Shown one piece after another: positions 37,447-45,717 of a DNA stretch of 64,000 nucleotides; the stretch's first letter is position 1, and every line of letters begins with the position of its first letter. Both the position numbers and the translations under genes were made by a program. This DNA is from Mariniflexile litorale (GTDB taxonomy: Bacteria > Bacteroidota > Bacteroidia > Flavobacteriales > Flavobacteriaceae). The stretch is from the NCBI RefSeq assembly GCF_031128465.2, contig NZ_CP155618.1, forward strand, positions 3,338,501-3,402,500, written 5' to 3'. The notes under the pieces are model-generated. The model searched no databases and was not told where the DNA came from. It saw nothing but the letters and a program-made list of their open reading frames with translations.

Positions 37447-39840
37447 TTATAAAGTTTCATTTTCTAAATGTTTATCTAAAGCAACAAGGTCGGTTATTAA
37501 TACCATTCTCGCTTTGCTACCTTCAAATGGACCTACGATACCAGAGGCTTCTAATTGGTCTATTAATCGCCCTGCGCGATTATAGCCTAATTTTAATTTA
37601 CGCTGTAATAAAGAAGCAGAACCTTGTTGTGCTGTAACAATAACTTCGGCAGCTTCTCTAAATAGTTTATCTCGATCTGAGATATCTATATCAAGACTTG
37701 TGCCACTTTCCTCTCCAACATACTCGGGAAGTAAGTATGCATCTGGGTATGCTTTTTGCGAACCAATATAATCGGTTATTTTTTCAACTTCAGGCGTATC
37801 TACAAATGCGCATTGTACGCGGATTAAATCGTTGCCTTGGGTGTACAGCATGTCTCCTCGACCAATAAGTTGGTCGGCACCCGAGCCATCTAAAATGGTT
37901 CTAGAATCTATTTTAGATGTTACTCTAAAAGCAATACGCGCGGGAAAATTGGCTTTAATAATACCTGTAATAACGTTTACAGAGGGTCGTTGCGTAGCAA
38001 TAATTAAATGAATACCAATAGCACGTGCTAATTGTGCTAAACGTGCAATAGGTGTTTCAACTTCTTTGCCGGCAGTCATAATTAAATCGGCAAACTCATC
38101 AACCACTAAAACTATATATGGTAAGAATTGGTGGCCATCATTTGGGTTTAATTTACGTGCTTTAAATTTCACGTTATATTCGGCAATATTTCTACATAAG
38201 GCATTTTTTAATAACTCGTAGCGGTTATCCATTTCAATACAAAGTGAATTTAAGGTGTTTATAACCTTTGTATTGTCGGTAATTATAGCATCTTCACTAT
38301 CAGGTAATTTTGCTAAATAATGACGTTCAATTTTATTAAAAAGGGTTAATTCCACTTTTTTAGGATCGACCAAGACAAATTTTACTTCGGCAGGATGCTT
38401 TTTATAAAGTAATGATGTTAGTACTGCATTTAAACCAACCGATTTTCCTTGCCCTGTTGCACCAGCCATAAGCAAGTGGGGCATTTTTGCTAAATCAACA
38501 ACAAACGTTTCGTTGCTAATGGTTTTTCCTAAAGCAATTGGTAATTGCATATCGGAGGTTTGAAACCTTTTTGAAGCAATTACTGAGCGCATAGATACAA
38601 TGGTAGCATTTTTATTAGGAACCTCAATACCAATAGTTCCTTTTCCCGGAATTGGTGCAATAATACGAATACCTAATGCAGAAAGTGATAAAGCAATATC
38701 ATCTTCTAAATTTTTGATTTTTGAAATTCGAATTCCAGCATCTGGTACAATTTCATAAAGAGTTACGGTAGGACCAATAGTGGCTTTAATACTTGCAATC
38801 CCAATATTGTAGTTCTTTAAAGTTTCTACAATTTTATTTTTATTTTCTTCTAATTCTGTTTGGTTGATGGTGATGCCTTCAGAATCATATTTTTTAAGAA
38901 GGTCTAACGGAGGAAATTGATATTTTGATAATTCAAGAGTGGGGTCGAATTGTCCAAAATCTTCCACTAATTTATTAGATAAGTTGTTGTCTTCCGAAAG
39001 TTCTTCTGCTACTTTTTCAACCTCTATTTCAATTCCTAAATCGTCATCTTCAACCTCTTCTTTAATAGGGGGTTTAACAACTAAAGTAGCTGTGTCAATA
39101 ACAGGCTTTGGATCTTTATTTGTAATAGCTTCGTTATTTTTTAAAGGAATATCAAAAGCCGATTTAATAGCAGCAGCTTCTTCCGAAAGGTTATTGTCTA
39201 AAGCAATTATCGGCTCATCATCATTAGATAAATCGTTTTTAATCTTGTTTTTAGCCGATTTGAAAATAGTCGTAAAACTTTCAAAAGTAACTTTAAAGCG
39301 AATCGCTAAATAAGTAATTAATCCAAATAAGAGTAGGAGTGAAGTGCCTATTTTTCCAATATAATCTTGGAGATACATATTCACTTCAAAACCAATGGTG
39401 CCACCAAGTATATCATTTGTGTTTCCAAAAAAACCTAATAATATGGATAACCAAATTACAATAAGTATTCCCCAAAACCAGTGCGTTCTTAGTTTAGCCT
39501 TACTTAGATTCATTAAAACATAAATGCCCGATAAAAATATAAGCCCTGAAATAATGAATGATGCTACACCAAACCCGCGCTGAATAAAAAAGTCGCTTAG
39601 CCATGCACCAGATTTACTTACCCAATTTTCTGTTTTTACATTACGTGATGCAAAATCAGATAAACTACTTTGGTCTGCTTCGCCAGTAAAAAGAAACGAA
39701 AAAAATGCCATGAAAAGTATAAAGCCAAATATGACTAAAAAACTGCCATATACAAGTTTTTGCTGACTTGATAACTTAAAGCTTGGCTTTCTGATTTTTT
39801 TTCTAGGTTGTTTGTTTGTGTCGTTTTTTTTCTTCGCCAT
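37447..39840 (-). CDS. ftsK: FtsK/SpoIIIE DNA translocase
   Basis: A 797-residue DNA translocase. Four membrane helices lie in the first 190 residues, then an acidic linker, then the motor domain with Walker A GATGQGKS (Lys466) and Walker B YIVLVVDEFADL. A C-terminal winged-helix gamma domain (SLLQRKLKLGYNRAGRLIDQ) recognises polar sequences. It moves and resolves chromosomes at the division septum. Its length and gene order (dgkA-ftsK-lolA) are standard for Flavobacteriaceae. Confidence 0.95.
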   Translation of the reverse strand: MAKKKNDTNKQPRKKIRKPSFKLSSQQKLVYGSFLVIFGFILFMAFFSFLFTGEADQSSLSDFASRNVKTENWVSKSGAWLSDFFIQRGFGVASFIISGLIFLSGIYVLMNLSKAKLRTHWFWGILIVIWLSILLGFFGNTNDILGGTIGFEVNMYLQDYIGKIGTSLLLLFGLITYLAIRFKVTFESFTTIFKSAKNKIKNDLSNDDEPIIALDNNLSEEAAAIKSAFDIPLKNNEAITNKDPKPVIDTATLVVKPPIKEEVEDDDLGIEIEVEKVAEELSEDNNLSNKLVEDFGQFDPTLELSKYQFPPLDLLKKYDSEGITINQTELEENKNKIVETLKNYNIGIASIKATIGPTVTLYEIVPDAGIRISKIKNLEDDIALSLSALGIRIIAPIPGKGTIGIEVPNKNATIVSMRSVIASKRFQTSDMQLPIALGKTISNETFVVDLAKMPHLLMAGATGQGKSVGLNAVLTSLLYKKHPAEVKFVLVDPKKVELTLFNKIERHYLAKLPDSEDAIITDNTKVINTLNSLCIEMDNRYELLKNALCRNIAEYNVKFKARKLNPNDGHQFLPYIVLVVDEFADLIMTAGKEVETPIARLAQLARAIGIHLIIATQRPSVNVITGIIKANFPARIAFRVTSKIDSRTILDGSGADQLIGRGDMLYTQGNDLIRVQCAFVDTPEVEKITDYIGSQKAYPDAYLLPEYVGEESGTSLDIDISDRDKLFREAAEVIVTAQQGSASLLQRKLKLGYNRAGRLIDQLEASGIVGPFEGSKARMVLITDLVALDKHLENETL

Positions 39841-39904
39841 TAATGCGCTGTTAATTTTAACAAAAATACAAATTACTAACGTTTAACCTATAGGTTATAG
39901 TATT

Positions 39905-40273
39905 TTAAAAAATCTTTGGTAAATAAATGATGAGTCCGATAATAATAGCGAAAATAGAAGAAAAAAATACCGCACCTGCAGCAATATCTTTTATTAAGCC
40001 AATTTTTTGGTGATGCTCTGGGTGAATAAAATTTGCCATTTCTTCAATAGCCGTATTAATACCTTCCATACTCATTACCAAACCTATTGCCAAAAGTTGT
40101 GTAATCCATTCGGTTGAAGAAATATGAAAAAAGAATCCTGCGACTGTAACAAATAAAGCTATAGTAAGCTGGACTTTTACGCTAGCTTCATTTTTTAAAA
40201 GTAGTATAGCTCCTTTAAAAGCGTAACCAATACTTTTTATGCGGTTGGCAACGAAGGATTCTTTTTTAATCAT
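39905..40273 (-). CDS. dgkA: Diacylglycerol kinase family protein
   Basis: A 122-residue membrane protein with three helices and the prokaryotic DgkA/undecaprenol kinase signature EGINTAIEEMANFI and KDIAAGAVFFSS. It phosphorylates diacylglycerol or undecaprenol in the inner membrane. It follows tpx by 16 bp and precedes ftsK by 64 bp on the same strand. Confidence 0.9.
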   Translation of the reverse strand: MIKKESFVANRIKSIGYAFKGAILLLKNEASVKVQLTIALFVTVAGFFFHISSTEWITQLLAIGLVMSMEGINTAIEEMANFIHPEHHQKIGLIKDIAAGAVFFSSIFAIIIGLIIYLPKIF

Positions 40274-40289
40274 TTAATTTTATTGCTAA

Positions 40290-40793
40290 TTAAGCATATA
40301 AAGCTTCTAATGCCGCTTTATAATTAGGCTCGTTTACTGTTTCTGCAACTTGTTCGGTGTATAAAACAGTACCATTTTCATCTAAAACAACAACACTACG
40401 AGAATGTAATGCTTCTAATGGGCCTGTAATAAAGTTTACACCATAACTTTTTCCAAAGGTGCCCTCCTTATAATCTGATAAGCTTATAACATTATTTAAG
40501 CCTTCAGCACCACAAAATCGGTTTAAAGCAAAAGGTAAATCGTGTGATATACATAGCACTTTCGTGTTTTTTAGTTCGCTAGCTTCTTGATTAAATTGTC
40601 TAACAGATTGAGCACAAGTTCCCGTATCAACACTAGGGAAAATATTTAAAACTAATTTATTTCCAGCAAAATCACTTAAACTTTTTGAAGATAAATCGGT
40701 TGCTGTTAGAGTGAAATCAGGTGCTTTTGTTCCAACTTTAGGTAGTTCACCCGAGGTTTCTATTGGAGTTCCTTTTAATGTTACTGTAGCCAT
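40290..40793 (-). CDS. tpx: Thiol peroxidase Tpx
   Basis: This 167-residue atypical 2-Cys peroxiredoxin has the peroxidatic Cys60 in SVDTGTCAQSVRQF and the resolving Cys94 in RFCGAEGLNN, both at standard Tpx positions. It reduces hydrogen peroxide and alkyl hydroperoxides using thioredoxin. It has no signal peptide and is first in the minus-strand tpx-dgkA-ftsK run. Confidence 0.95.
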   Translation of the reverse strand: MATVTLKGTPIETSGELPKVGTKAPDFTLTATDLSSKSLSDFAGNKLVLNIFPSVDTGTCAQSVRQFNQEASELKNTKVLCISHDLPFALNRFCGAEGLNNVISLSDYKEGTFGKSYGVNFITGPLEALHSRSVVVLDENGTVLYTEQVAETVNEPNYKAALEALYA

Positions 40794-40898
40794 TATTTTT
40801 TTTTAAAATTAAGGTATAAAAATAGTAATTATTAGAGACCTTAAGTTGAGATTGGGCACATAATTTTTTAATCGATTTGTTAATATTTTGTTAAAGGA

Positions 40899-41066
40899 AT
40901 GGTTTCTGAAAACCGCTATTTATTTAACGTTTCCGTTTTTGTAATCATACTTTTGGTAGGTCAAGGATTAAATGCCCAAAACAATATGATGAAAGAAGAG
41001 ACAAAAATGGTTACTATTGCAGATGTAAACGAACCTAATGGTGTGATACATTGTATTATTACCTAA
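40899..41066 (+). pseudogene. Fasciclin-domain protein with internal deletion
   Basis: A 55-codon frame. It starts with a signal-peptide-like segment (VFVIILLVGQGLNAQ) and KEETKMV, and jumps directly to VTIADVNEPNGVIH, which looks like the last strand block of a fasciclin (FAS1) domain. The tail then stops early at CIIT instead of the usual VIDxVLLP. The roughly 120 central residues are missing, so it is a remnant, or a short secreted peptide derived from one. Confidence 0.55.
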
Positions 41067-41104
41067 GTTTGAAAAGATTGATATTTGGACTAATAGGGTT
41101 AATT

Positions 41105-41143
41105 AAGAAAAGCCGTTTCAATGTAGATGAAGCGGCTTTTCTT
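41105..41143. terminator. Bidirectional intrinsic terminator downstream of galT
   Basis: AAGAAAAGCCG (41105-41115) pairs perfectly with CGGCTTTTCTT (41133-41143), extended by TTCA/TGAA. T-rich runs follow on both strands. It ends the minus-strand gal operon and can also end plus-strand transcripts of the fasciclin remnant. Confidence 0.8.
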
Positions 41144-41165
41144 TTGTTAAAAATGGCTTGTTTTA

Positions 41166-42197
41166 TTATGCTTTTGAAGTTATCAACTTCGTTAACATTT
41201 TAGCAGCAAGTTCAGGTGTAATATCGCGTTGTGGTGACCCAAACATTTCATAGCCAACCATGAATTTTTTAACAGTTGCACTACGTAATAAAGGAGGGTA
41301 AAAACTCATGTGCCAATGCCAATGATTGTTGTCTTTCCCGTTAGTTGGTGCTTGATGAATACCGCTTGAATAAGGAAACGACGTGTTGAATAATTTATCA
41401 TAAGCTTTTGTTATTACAGAAATAGCTTCAGCAAAAAGGAATGACTCCTTGTCCTTTAAATCTAAGATGCTATGTTGTTGTTCTTTAGGAACTATCATGG
41501 TTTCGAAAGGCCAAATAGCCCAGAATGGTATGATAACAACAAAAGCATCATTCTCAAAAAGAATACGTTCTTTTTTTGCTAGTTCTTGCTTGATATAGTC
41601 ACCTAATAAGCTCGATTTATTTTTATTGAAATAATCCAACTGTTGTTGGTCTTTTTTGTCAACTTCGTTGGGTAAGGTTGTTTGACTCCAAATTTGTCCA
41701 TGTGGGTGTGGATTGCTACACCCCATTACAGCGCCTTTGTTTTCGAATATTTGAACGTAGTTAATAAGCTTATTATCTCCAAGTTCTTTATATTCTTTTT
41801 GCCATGCAAATACTACTTTTTCAATATCTTTGGCAGTCATGTCTGCCAAACTTTTAGAGTGGTCGGGACTAAAACAAATAACTTTACAAATGCCTTGTTC
41901 GCTTTGTGCGATTAATAAACCATCATCAACAGTAAAGCTTTTTGAGCCCGTTTGCAGGGCTGCAAAATCGTTAGTGAAAACAAAAACATCTTTGTATTTA
42001 GGATTTATTTCACCATTAATTCTTGTATTTCTAGCACATAAGTAACAACTAGGGTCGTAAGTTGGTCTCACTTCATTTGAAACAGCTTCATTTTGCCCTT
42101 GCCATGGGCGTTTAGCACGGTGTGGTGAAACTAAAACCCACTCGCCCGTTAATATATTATAACGTTTATGAGAATAATCTTGTAAATCGGTATGCAT
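41166..42197 (-). CDS. galT: Galactose-1-phosphate uridylyltransferase
   Basis: A 343-residue Leloir pathway enzyme that swaps UMP between UDP-glucose and galactose 1-phosphate. The active-site motif SNPHPHGQIW gives the nucleophile His166, the same position as in E. coli. Metal-ligand Cys residues are in YLCARN, and HWHWHMSFYPP is the second conserved His block. It is 11 bp downstream of galK and is the last gene before a terminator. Confidence 0.96.
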   Translation of the reverse strand: MHTDLQDYSHKRYNILTGEWVLVSPHRAKRPWQGQNEAVSNEVRPTYDPSCYLCARNTRINGEINPKYKDVFVFTNDFAALQTGSKSFTVDDGLLIAQSEQGICKVICFSPDHSKSLADMTAKDIEKVVFAWQKEYKELGDNKLINYVQIFENKGAVMGCSNPHPHGQIWSQTTLPNEVDKKDQQQLDYFNKNKSSLLGDYIKQELAKKERILFENDAFVVIIPFWAIWPFETMIVPKEQQHSILDLKDKESFLFAEAISVITKAYDKLFNTSFPYSSGIHQAPTNGKDNNHWHWHMSFYPPLLRSATVKKFMVGYEMFGSPQRDITPELAAKMLTKLITSKA

Positions 42198-42208
42198 TTT
42201 TTTTAATT

Positions 42209-43357
42209 TTATTTAATTAGATGTGTTCCGTTAGAAAGTTTAACAGAATATATTGAACAGTCTGTGCCAAATTTATTTTTATAGGCTTCAGAAATAAAAA
42301 TTTTGAATGATGCTGTTTCTGTTTTCTCTATCAAATTGATAGTACAGCCACCAAAACCACCACCCATCATTCTAGCTCCTAAAATCTGCTTATTTAACTT
42401 AGCTTGTTGTACAAGAAAATCCAATTCATCACAACTCACTTTATATTGTTTGGATAAGCCTTCGTGTGAATCATAAATTAAAGCTCCTAAAATTTCTAGA
42501 TCGTCATCTAATATAGCTTGTGAGGCTTGTATAGCTCTATTGTTTTCTTGAATAACATATAATGCTTTTTGATAGTTTTCAGGAGTTACTTGAGCTTTAA
42601 TTTTAAGTAAATCGGCTTCCGAAGCATCCCTTAATGCTTTAATACCTAATAATGAAGCAATATTTTCACAAGCAGAACGTCTATCGTTATAGGCACTATC
42701 AGACAAACTGTGCTTTACGTTGGTATTAATAAGTATTAATTCATGTTCATTAAAGTTAATTTTAAAAGGTTTGGCTTCTACCGTTCTGCAATCTAATAAT
42801 AATGCATTGTTTTCAATGCCAAACATACTAGCATATTGATCCATAATGCCACAGTTAACACCCACATAATTATGTTCGGCTTTTTGTGAGATGAGAATCA
42901 TTTCAGTTTTAGACAATCCTAAATTAAAAAGTTCATTCAAACCAAACACCACGCTGTTTTCCAATGCGGCAGAGGAAGACATTCCAGAACCTGCTGGAAT
43001 ATCACCACTAAAGGCAATATTAAAATTTTGAATAACTTTATTTCTATTTTGTATTTCGGCAACAACGCCCAACACGTAATTTTCCCAACTGCCTACAGAG
43101 GAAGGTTTAAGTTTGTCTAATTCAAACGTTATACTTTCGTTCATATCTATAGCATAAGCCGTAGATGTTTTTGCGTCATTTTTTTGAATGGCGGCTATAA
43201 TACCTTTATCTACGGCTGCGGGAAACACAAAACCATCATTATAATCGGTATGTTCGCCAATAATGTTTATTCTTCCAGGAGAAAAAATCATTAACGGTTC
43301 TGATTGGAATTTATTAACGAAGCTTTTTTTTACTTTATCAATTAGTGCTGTATTCAT
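42209..43357 (-). CDS. galK: Galactokinase
   Basis: This 382-residue GHMP kinase carries the galactokinase signature GRINIIGEHTDYNDGFVFP, the ATP loop PAGSGMSSSAALEN, and GARMMGGGFGGC near the C-terminus. It makes galactose 1-phosphate for GalT. It lies 19 bp after the gntR gene in the same transcript. No galactose transporter or mutarotase is in the window. Confidence 0.96.
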   Translation of the reverse strand: MNTALIDKVKKSFVNKFQSEPLMIFSPGRINIIGEHTDYNDGFVFPAAVDKGIIAAIQKNDAKTSTAYAIDMNESITFELDKLKPSSVGSWENYVLGVVAEIQNRNKVIQNFNIAFSGDIPAGSGMSSSAALENSVVFGLNELFNLGLSKTEMILISQKAEHNYVGVNCGIMDQYASMFGIENNALLLDCRTVEAKPFKINFNEHELILINTNVKHSLSDSAYNDRRSACENIASLLGIKALRDASEADLLKIKAQVTPENYQKALYVIQENNRAIQASQAILDDDLEILGALIYDSHEGLSKQYKVSCDELDFLVQQAKLNKQILGARMMGGGFGGCTINLIEKTETASFKIFISEAYKNKFGTDCSIYSVKLSNGTHLIK

Positions 43358-43376
43358 TTTTAGTAGGTTATATTAT

Positions 43377-44375
43377 TTATAATGAATTTCTTAGTATTAA
43401 ATCATTTATATTTTCTATTTGTAATTGTTCTTTGTTAAGTATCATTTTTGCTAATCGTTCGCCCATTTTATTAAAATCTGTAGAAATTGTTGTAATCCCA
43501 CCTTCAACTATTTCTTTTAATAAGGTGTCATTATATGAGATGATACCAATGTCTTTTGAAAGGATTAATTTTCCTTCTTTAATTTTTTTGATAATTCGTA
43601 ACAAGTTCTTATCATCTGGTATCACATAAGCTTCTCCTTTAATATAGCTTCTGTTTTGTAAAGAGTTAATAACATCATGATTTATTTTATTGGTTTTGCA
43701 AAATTTTTTAAACCCCTTAAGTAGGCCTTTAGGTTGTCGATCTTCAGAAAAAAGGAAAATTAATTTAGTGTATTTTTTAATTAGTGCTAATGCTTTACTA
43801 AGGTTGTTATAAATGTCTTTTTCAAAATTTTGATAGATACCTGAATATTGTGATAATTCAGGGTGTGTTTGATCTAAAATATAAACCTTGTCTTTAGGTA
43901 ATTTTTCAATAGCCAAGTTGGTGTTCTTTAAATTAGCGGGCATGATGATGTAATAATTGTAAGCTCCCATGTTCTCGTAAATTAGTTTACCAAACATTTC
44001 ATCATTAAAATGATGGAAATAGGTATCTACGCGTATGCGGTCTCCAAGGTTATTAATAAAGGAACTATAAAGATCTTCTTTAAATGAATTGAGCTCGTCA
44101 AATAACAAGAATACTTTTTGCTCAACATCTATCGTGTCGTTTAAAACGTAATAACCTTTACCTACTATTGATTGAATGATGCCTCTTGTTTTTAGGTCGT
44201 TGAACGCTGTTAAAACAGTATCTCTTGAAAGTTTGTGAGAATCTCTAATGCTATTTATAGATGGTAGTTGGTCTCCTTTTTTTAGAGCGCCAGAAACTAT
44301 GGCATTTTCAATAGATGCTATAATTTGTCTATATTTAGGAGTTCCTGTTTTTTTTCTTACGCTAATTAGACTCAT
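43377..44375 (-). CDS. GntR-family regulator with LacI-type sensor domain
   Basis: A 332-residue protein. Residues about 10-75 form a GntR winged helix (PKYRQIIASIENAIVSGALK, LSRDTVLTAFNDLKTRGII). The rest is a periplasmic-binding-protein-like sensor (YNYYIIMPANL, IISYNDTLLKEIVEGGITTI). It is the first gene of the gal operon and probably controls it in response to galactose or a related sugar. An inverted repeat upstream may be its own operator. Its sensor type makes it an unlikely regulator of the alginate genes on the other strand, though this is not excluded. Confidence 0.88.
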   Translation of the reverse strand: MSLISVRKKTGTPKYRQIIASIENAIVSGALKKGDQLPSINSIRDSHKLSRDTVLTAFNDLKTRGIIQSIVGKGYYVLNDTIDVEQKVFLLFDELNSFKEDLYSSFINNLGDRIRVDTYFHHFNDEMFGKLIYENMGAYNYYIIMPANLKNTNLAIEKLPKDKVYILDQTHPELSQYSGIYQNFEKDIYNNLSKALALIKKYTKLIFLFSEDRQPKGLLKGFKKFCKTNKINHDVINSLQNRSYIKGEAYVIPDDKNLLRIIKKIKEGKLILSKDIGIISYNDTLLKEIVEGGITTISTDFNKMGERLAKMILNKEQLQIENINDLILRNSL

Positions 44376-44405
44376 GTTGTAAATATATATAAACTTTTAA
44401 AACAA

Positions 44406-44421
44406 ACTAGTAGGTGCTAGT
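44406..44421 (-). promoter_or_regulatory. Candidate operator of the gntR-galK-galT operon
   Basis: ACTAG-TAGGTG-CTAGT is an inverted repeat (and a CTAGTA direct repeat) 30-45 bp upstream of the gntR start. It fits the position for autoregulation. The same bases contain an imperfect -7 box on the minus strand (TAGTTTG). Confidence 0.4.
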
Positions 44422-44474
44422 ATGTTTTTTATAATATTTTACTTATTAAGTTCAGAATCTTTTAGTTAAAATAT

Positions 44475-44525
44475 TTGTTTAATACTATAATTTGTTTATT
44501 TTTGGAAAACCAATCTGGTTTACCA
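44475..44525 (+). promoter_or_regulatory. Alginate unit 1 promoter with tandem 13-bp operator
   Basis: TTG (44475-44477), 19 bases, then TATTTTTG (44497-44504) forms a flavobacterial promoter. The operator units TGGAAAACCA (44503-44512) and TGGTTTACCA (44516-44525) are spaced 13 bp apart and begin inside the -7 box. Binding here would block initiation. Two other promoters of this locus have the same layout. Confidence 0.75.
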
Positions 44526-44553
44526 ATTTTTTTCACCGAAAAATTTTCTATAT

Positions 44554-44688
44554 AAGAGGCTGTCTGAAAAGTGCCATTCTGGGTCATATTGAGCCTGTCG
44601 ACATATTTAAACGTATTGATAATCCATATCAGTTTCGACAAGCTCAACCTGACAAAGTAAATAAAATACACTTTTCAGACAGCCTCTT
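44554..44688. mobile_element. 135-bp MITE-like element in the unit 1 leader
   Basis: Perfect 20-bp terminal inverted repeats AAGAGGCTGTCTGAAAAGTG and CACTTTTCAGACAGCCTCTT enclose 95 bp. Inside, GTCATATTGAGCCTGTCGA and TCGACAAGCTCAACCTGAC form a second, imperfect inverted pair (16 of 19). No transposase is encoded, so it must be mobilised in trans; the GAGGCTGTCT ends recall IS1182-like elements. No clear target duplication is seen. It lies between the unit 1 operator and its first gene. Confidence 0.75.
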
Positions 44689-44726
44689 TTAATTTAAAGA
44701 AATGAGATAACATTAAACTAGACTCT

Positions 44727-45671
44727 ATGATAACGAGACGAGACTTTATATCAAAAACAGCTTGTGCAGCAGGTTTTCTACCTTTTTCTGTTTTGCCTTA
44801 TCAGCAGTTTATGAGTGAGCAATCAGACAGCGGATTGGATATAAATATTTTCTCAAAGCATCTTCAATTTTTAGATTACCAAACTACAGGAGAAATGGCT
44901 GCAGAAATGGGTTTTTCAGGAGTAGATTTAACTGTACGGCCTAATGGGCATGTACTTCCAAAATTGGTAAAAACCGATCTCCCAAAAGCGGTTCATGCGA
45001 TTAAAGCAAGTGGTGTTAACTGTAAAATGATTACTACTAGTATCGAAAGTGTTGAAAACCCCTTAGATATCGATATTTTGGAAACTGCAGCTTCAGAACA
45101 TATTTCTTATTACAGAACGAATTGGTTTAAATATAAAGAAGAGGTATCCCTGCCGGATTCTTTATTATTCTATCAGAATGAAATAAAAAAGTTAGGTGAT
45201 TTAAACAAAAAACTAGGATTGATAGGTTGTTATCAAAATCATGCAGGGGTTAGTGTAGGCGCATCATATTGGGAAATACGAAAAATTCTAGAAACTGTAA
45301 ATTCTAAATATTTTGGAACACAATATGACATTCGTCATGCTATGGTAGAAGGAGGCTATTCTTGGGAAAACGGATTCCAGCTTTTACATCCAAATATAAA
45401 AGTTATTGTTTTAAAAGATTATAAATGGGGCAAAGTAAATGGGAAATGGGAAGCCATAAATGTGCCTATAGGAGAAGGTATGGTAGACTTTAATAAATAT
45501 TTTAAATTACTTAAGAAACATAATTTAAAACCTCCTGTATCATTGCATTTGGAATACGATTTAGGAGGAGCTGAACAAGGAGATCGAGAAATATCTGTTG
45601 ATAAAAAAGTAGTGTTCGATGCCATGAAATGCGACTTGAAAAAAGTAAAACAATTATGGGAAAATGCCTAG
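44727..45671 (+). CDS. Sugar phosphate isomerase/epimerase-like TIM-barrel protein with Tat signal
   Basis: A 314-residue protein of the xylose-isomerase-like TIM barrel (AP endonuclease 2) family: FSGVDLTVRPNGHV near the start, GCYQNHAG and TQYDIRHAMVEGG in the middle, and VSLHLEYDLGGAEQG near the end, with His/Glu/Asp residues of a metal site. A twin-arginine start (MITRRDFISKTA) and hydrophobic stretch point to Tat export. The first gene of alginate unit 1, it lies 47 bp before a PL6 lyase gene. The substrate is unknown; a uronate or aldonate epimerase is possible. Confidence 0.78.
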   Translation: MITRRDFISKTACAAGFLPFSVLPYQQFMSEQSDSGLDINIFSKHLQFLDYQTTGEMAAEMGFSGVDLTVRPNGHVLPKLVKTDLPKAVHAIKASGVNCKMITTSIESVENPLDIDILETAASEHISYYRTNWFKYKEEVSLPDSLLFYQNEIKKLGDLNKKLGLIGCYQNHAGVSVGASYWEIRKILETVNSKYFGTQYDIRHAMVEGGYSWENGFQLLHPNIKVIVLKDYKWGKVNGKWEAINVPIGEGMVDFNKYFKLLKKHNLKPPVSLHLEYDLGGAEQGDREISVDKKVVFDAMKCDLKKVKQLWENA

Positions 45672-45717
45672 AATAATTAAAATTATAAAATATTAATTCA
45701 GAATTAAAAATACAAAA

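Noticed and set aside
43377-44375. GntR protein as regulator of the alginate genes
   Set aside because: It lies at the head of the gal operon, has its own different inverted repeat upstream and a LacI-type sensor; a gal role explains it better.
44492-44692. Overlapping frames on both strands around 44.5-44.7 kb
   Set aside because: They lie across the MITE-like inverted repeats and the operator and have no protein similarity.
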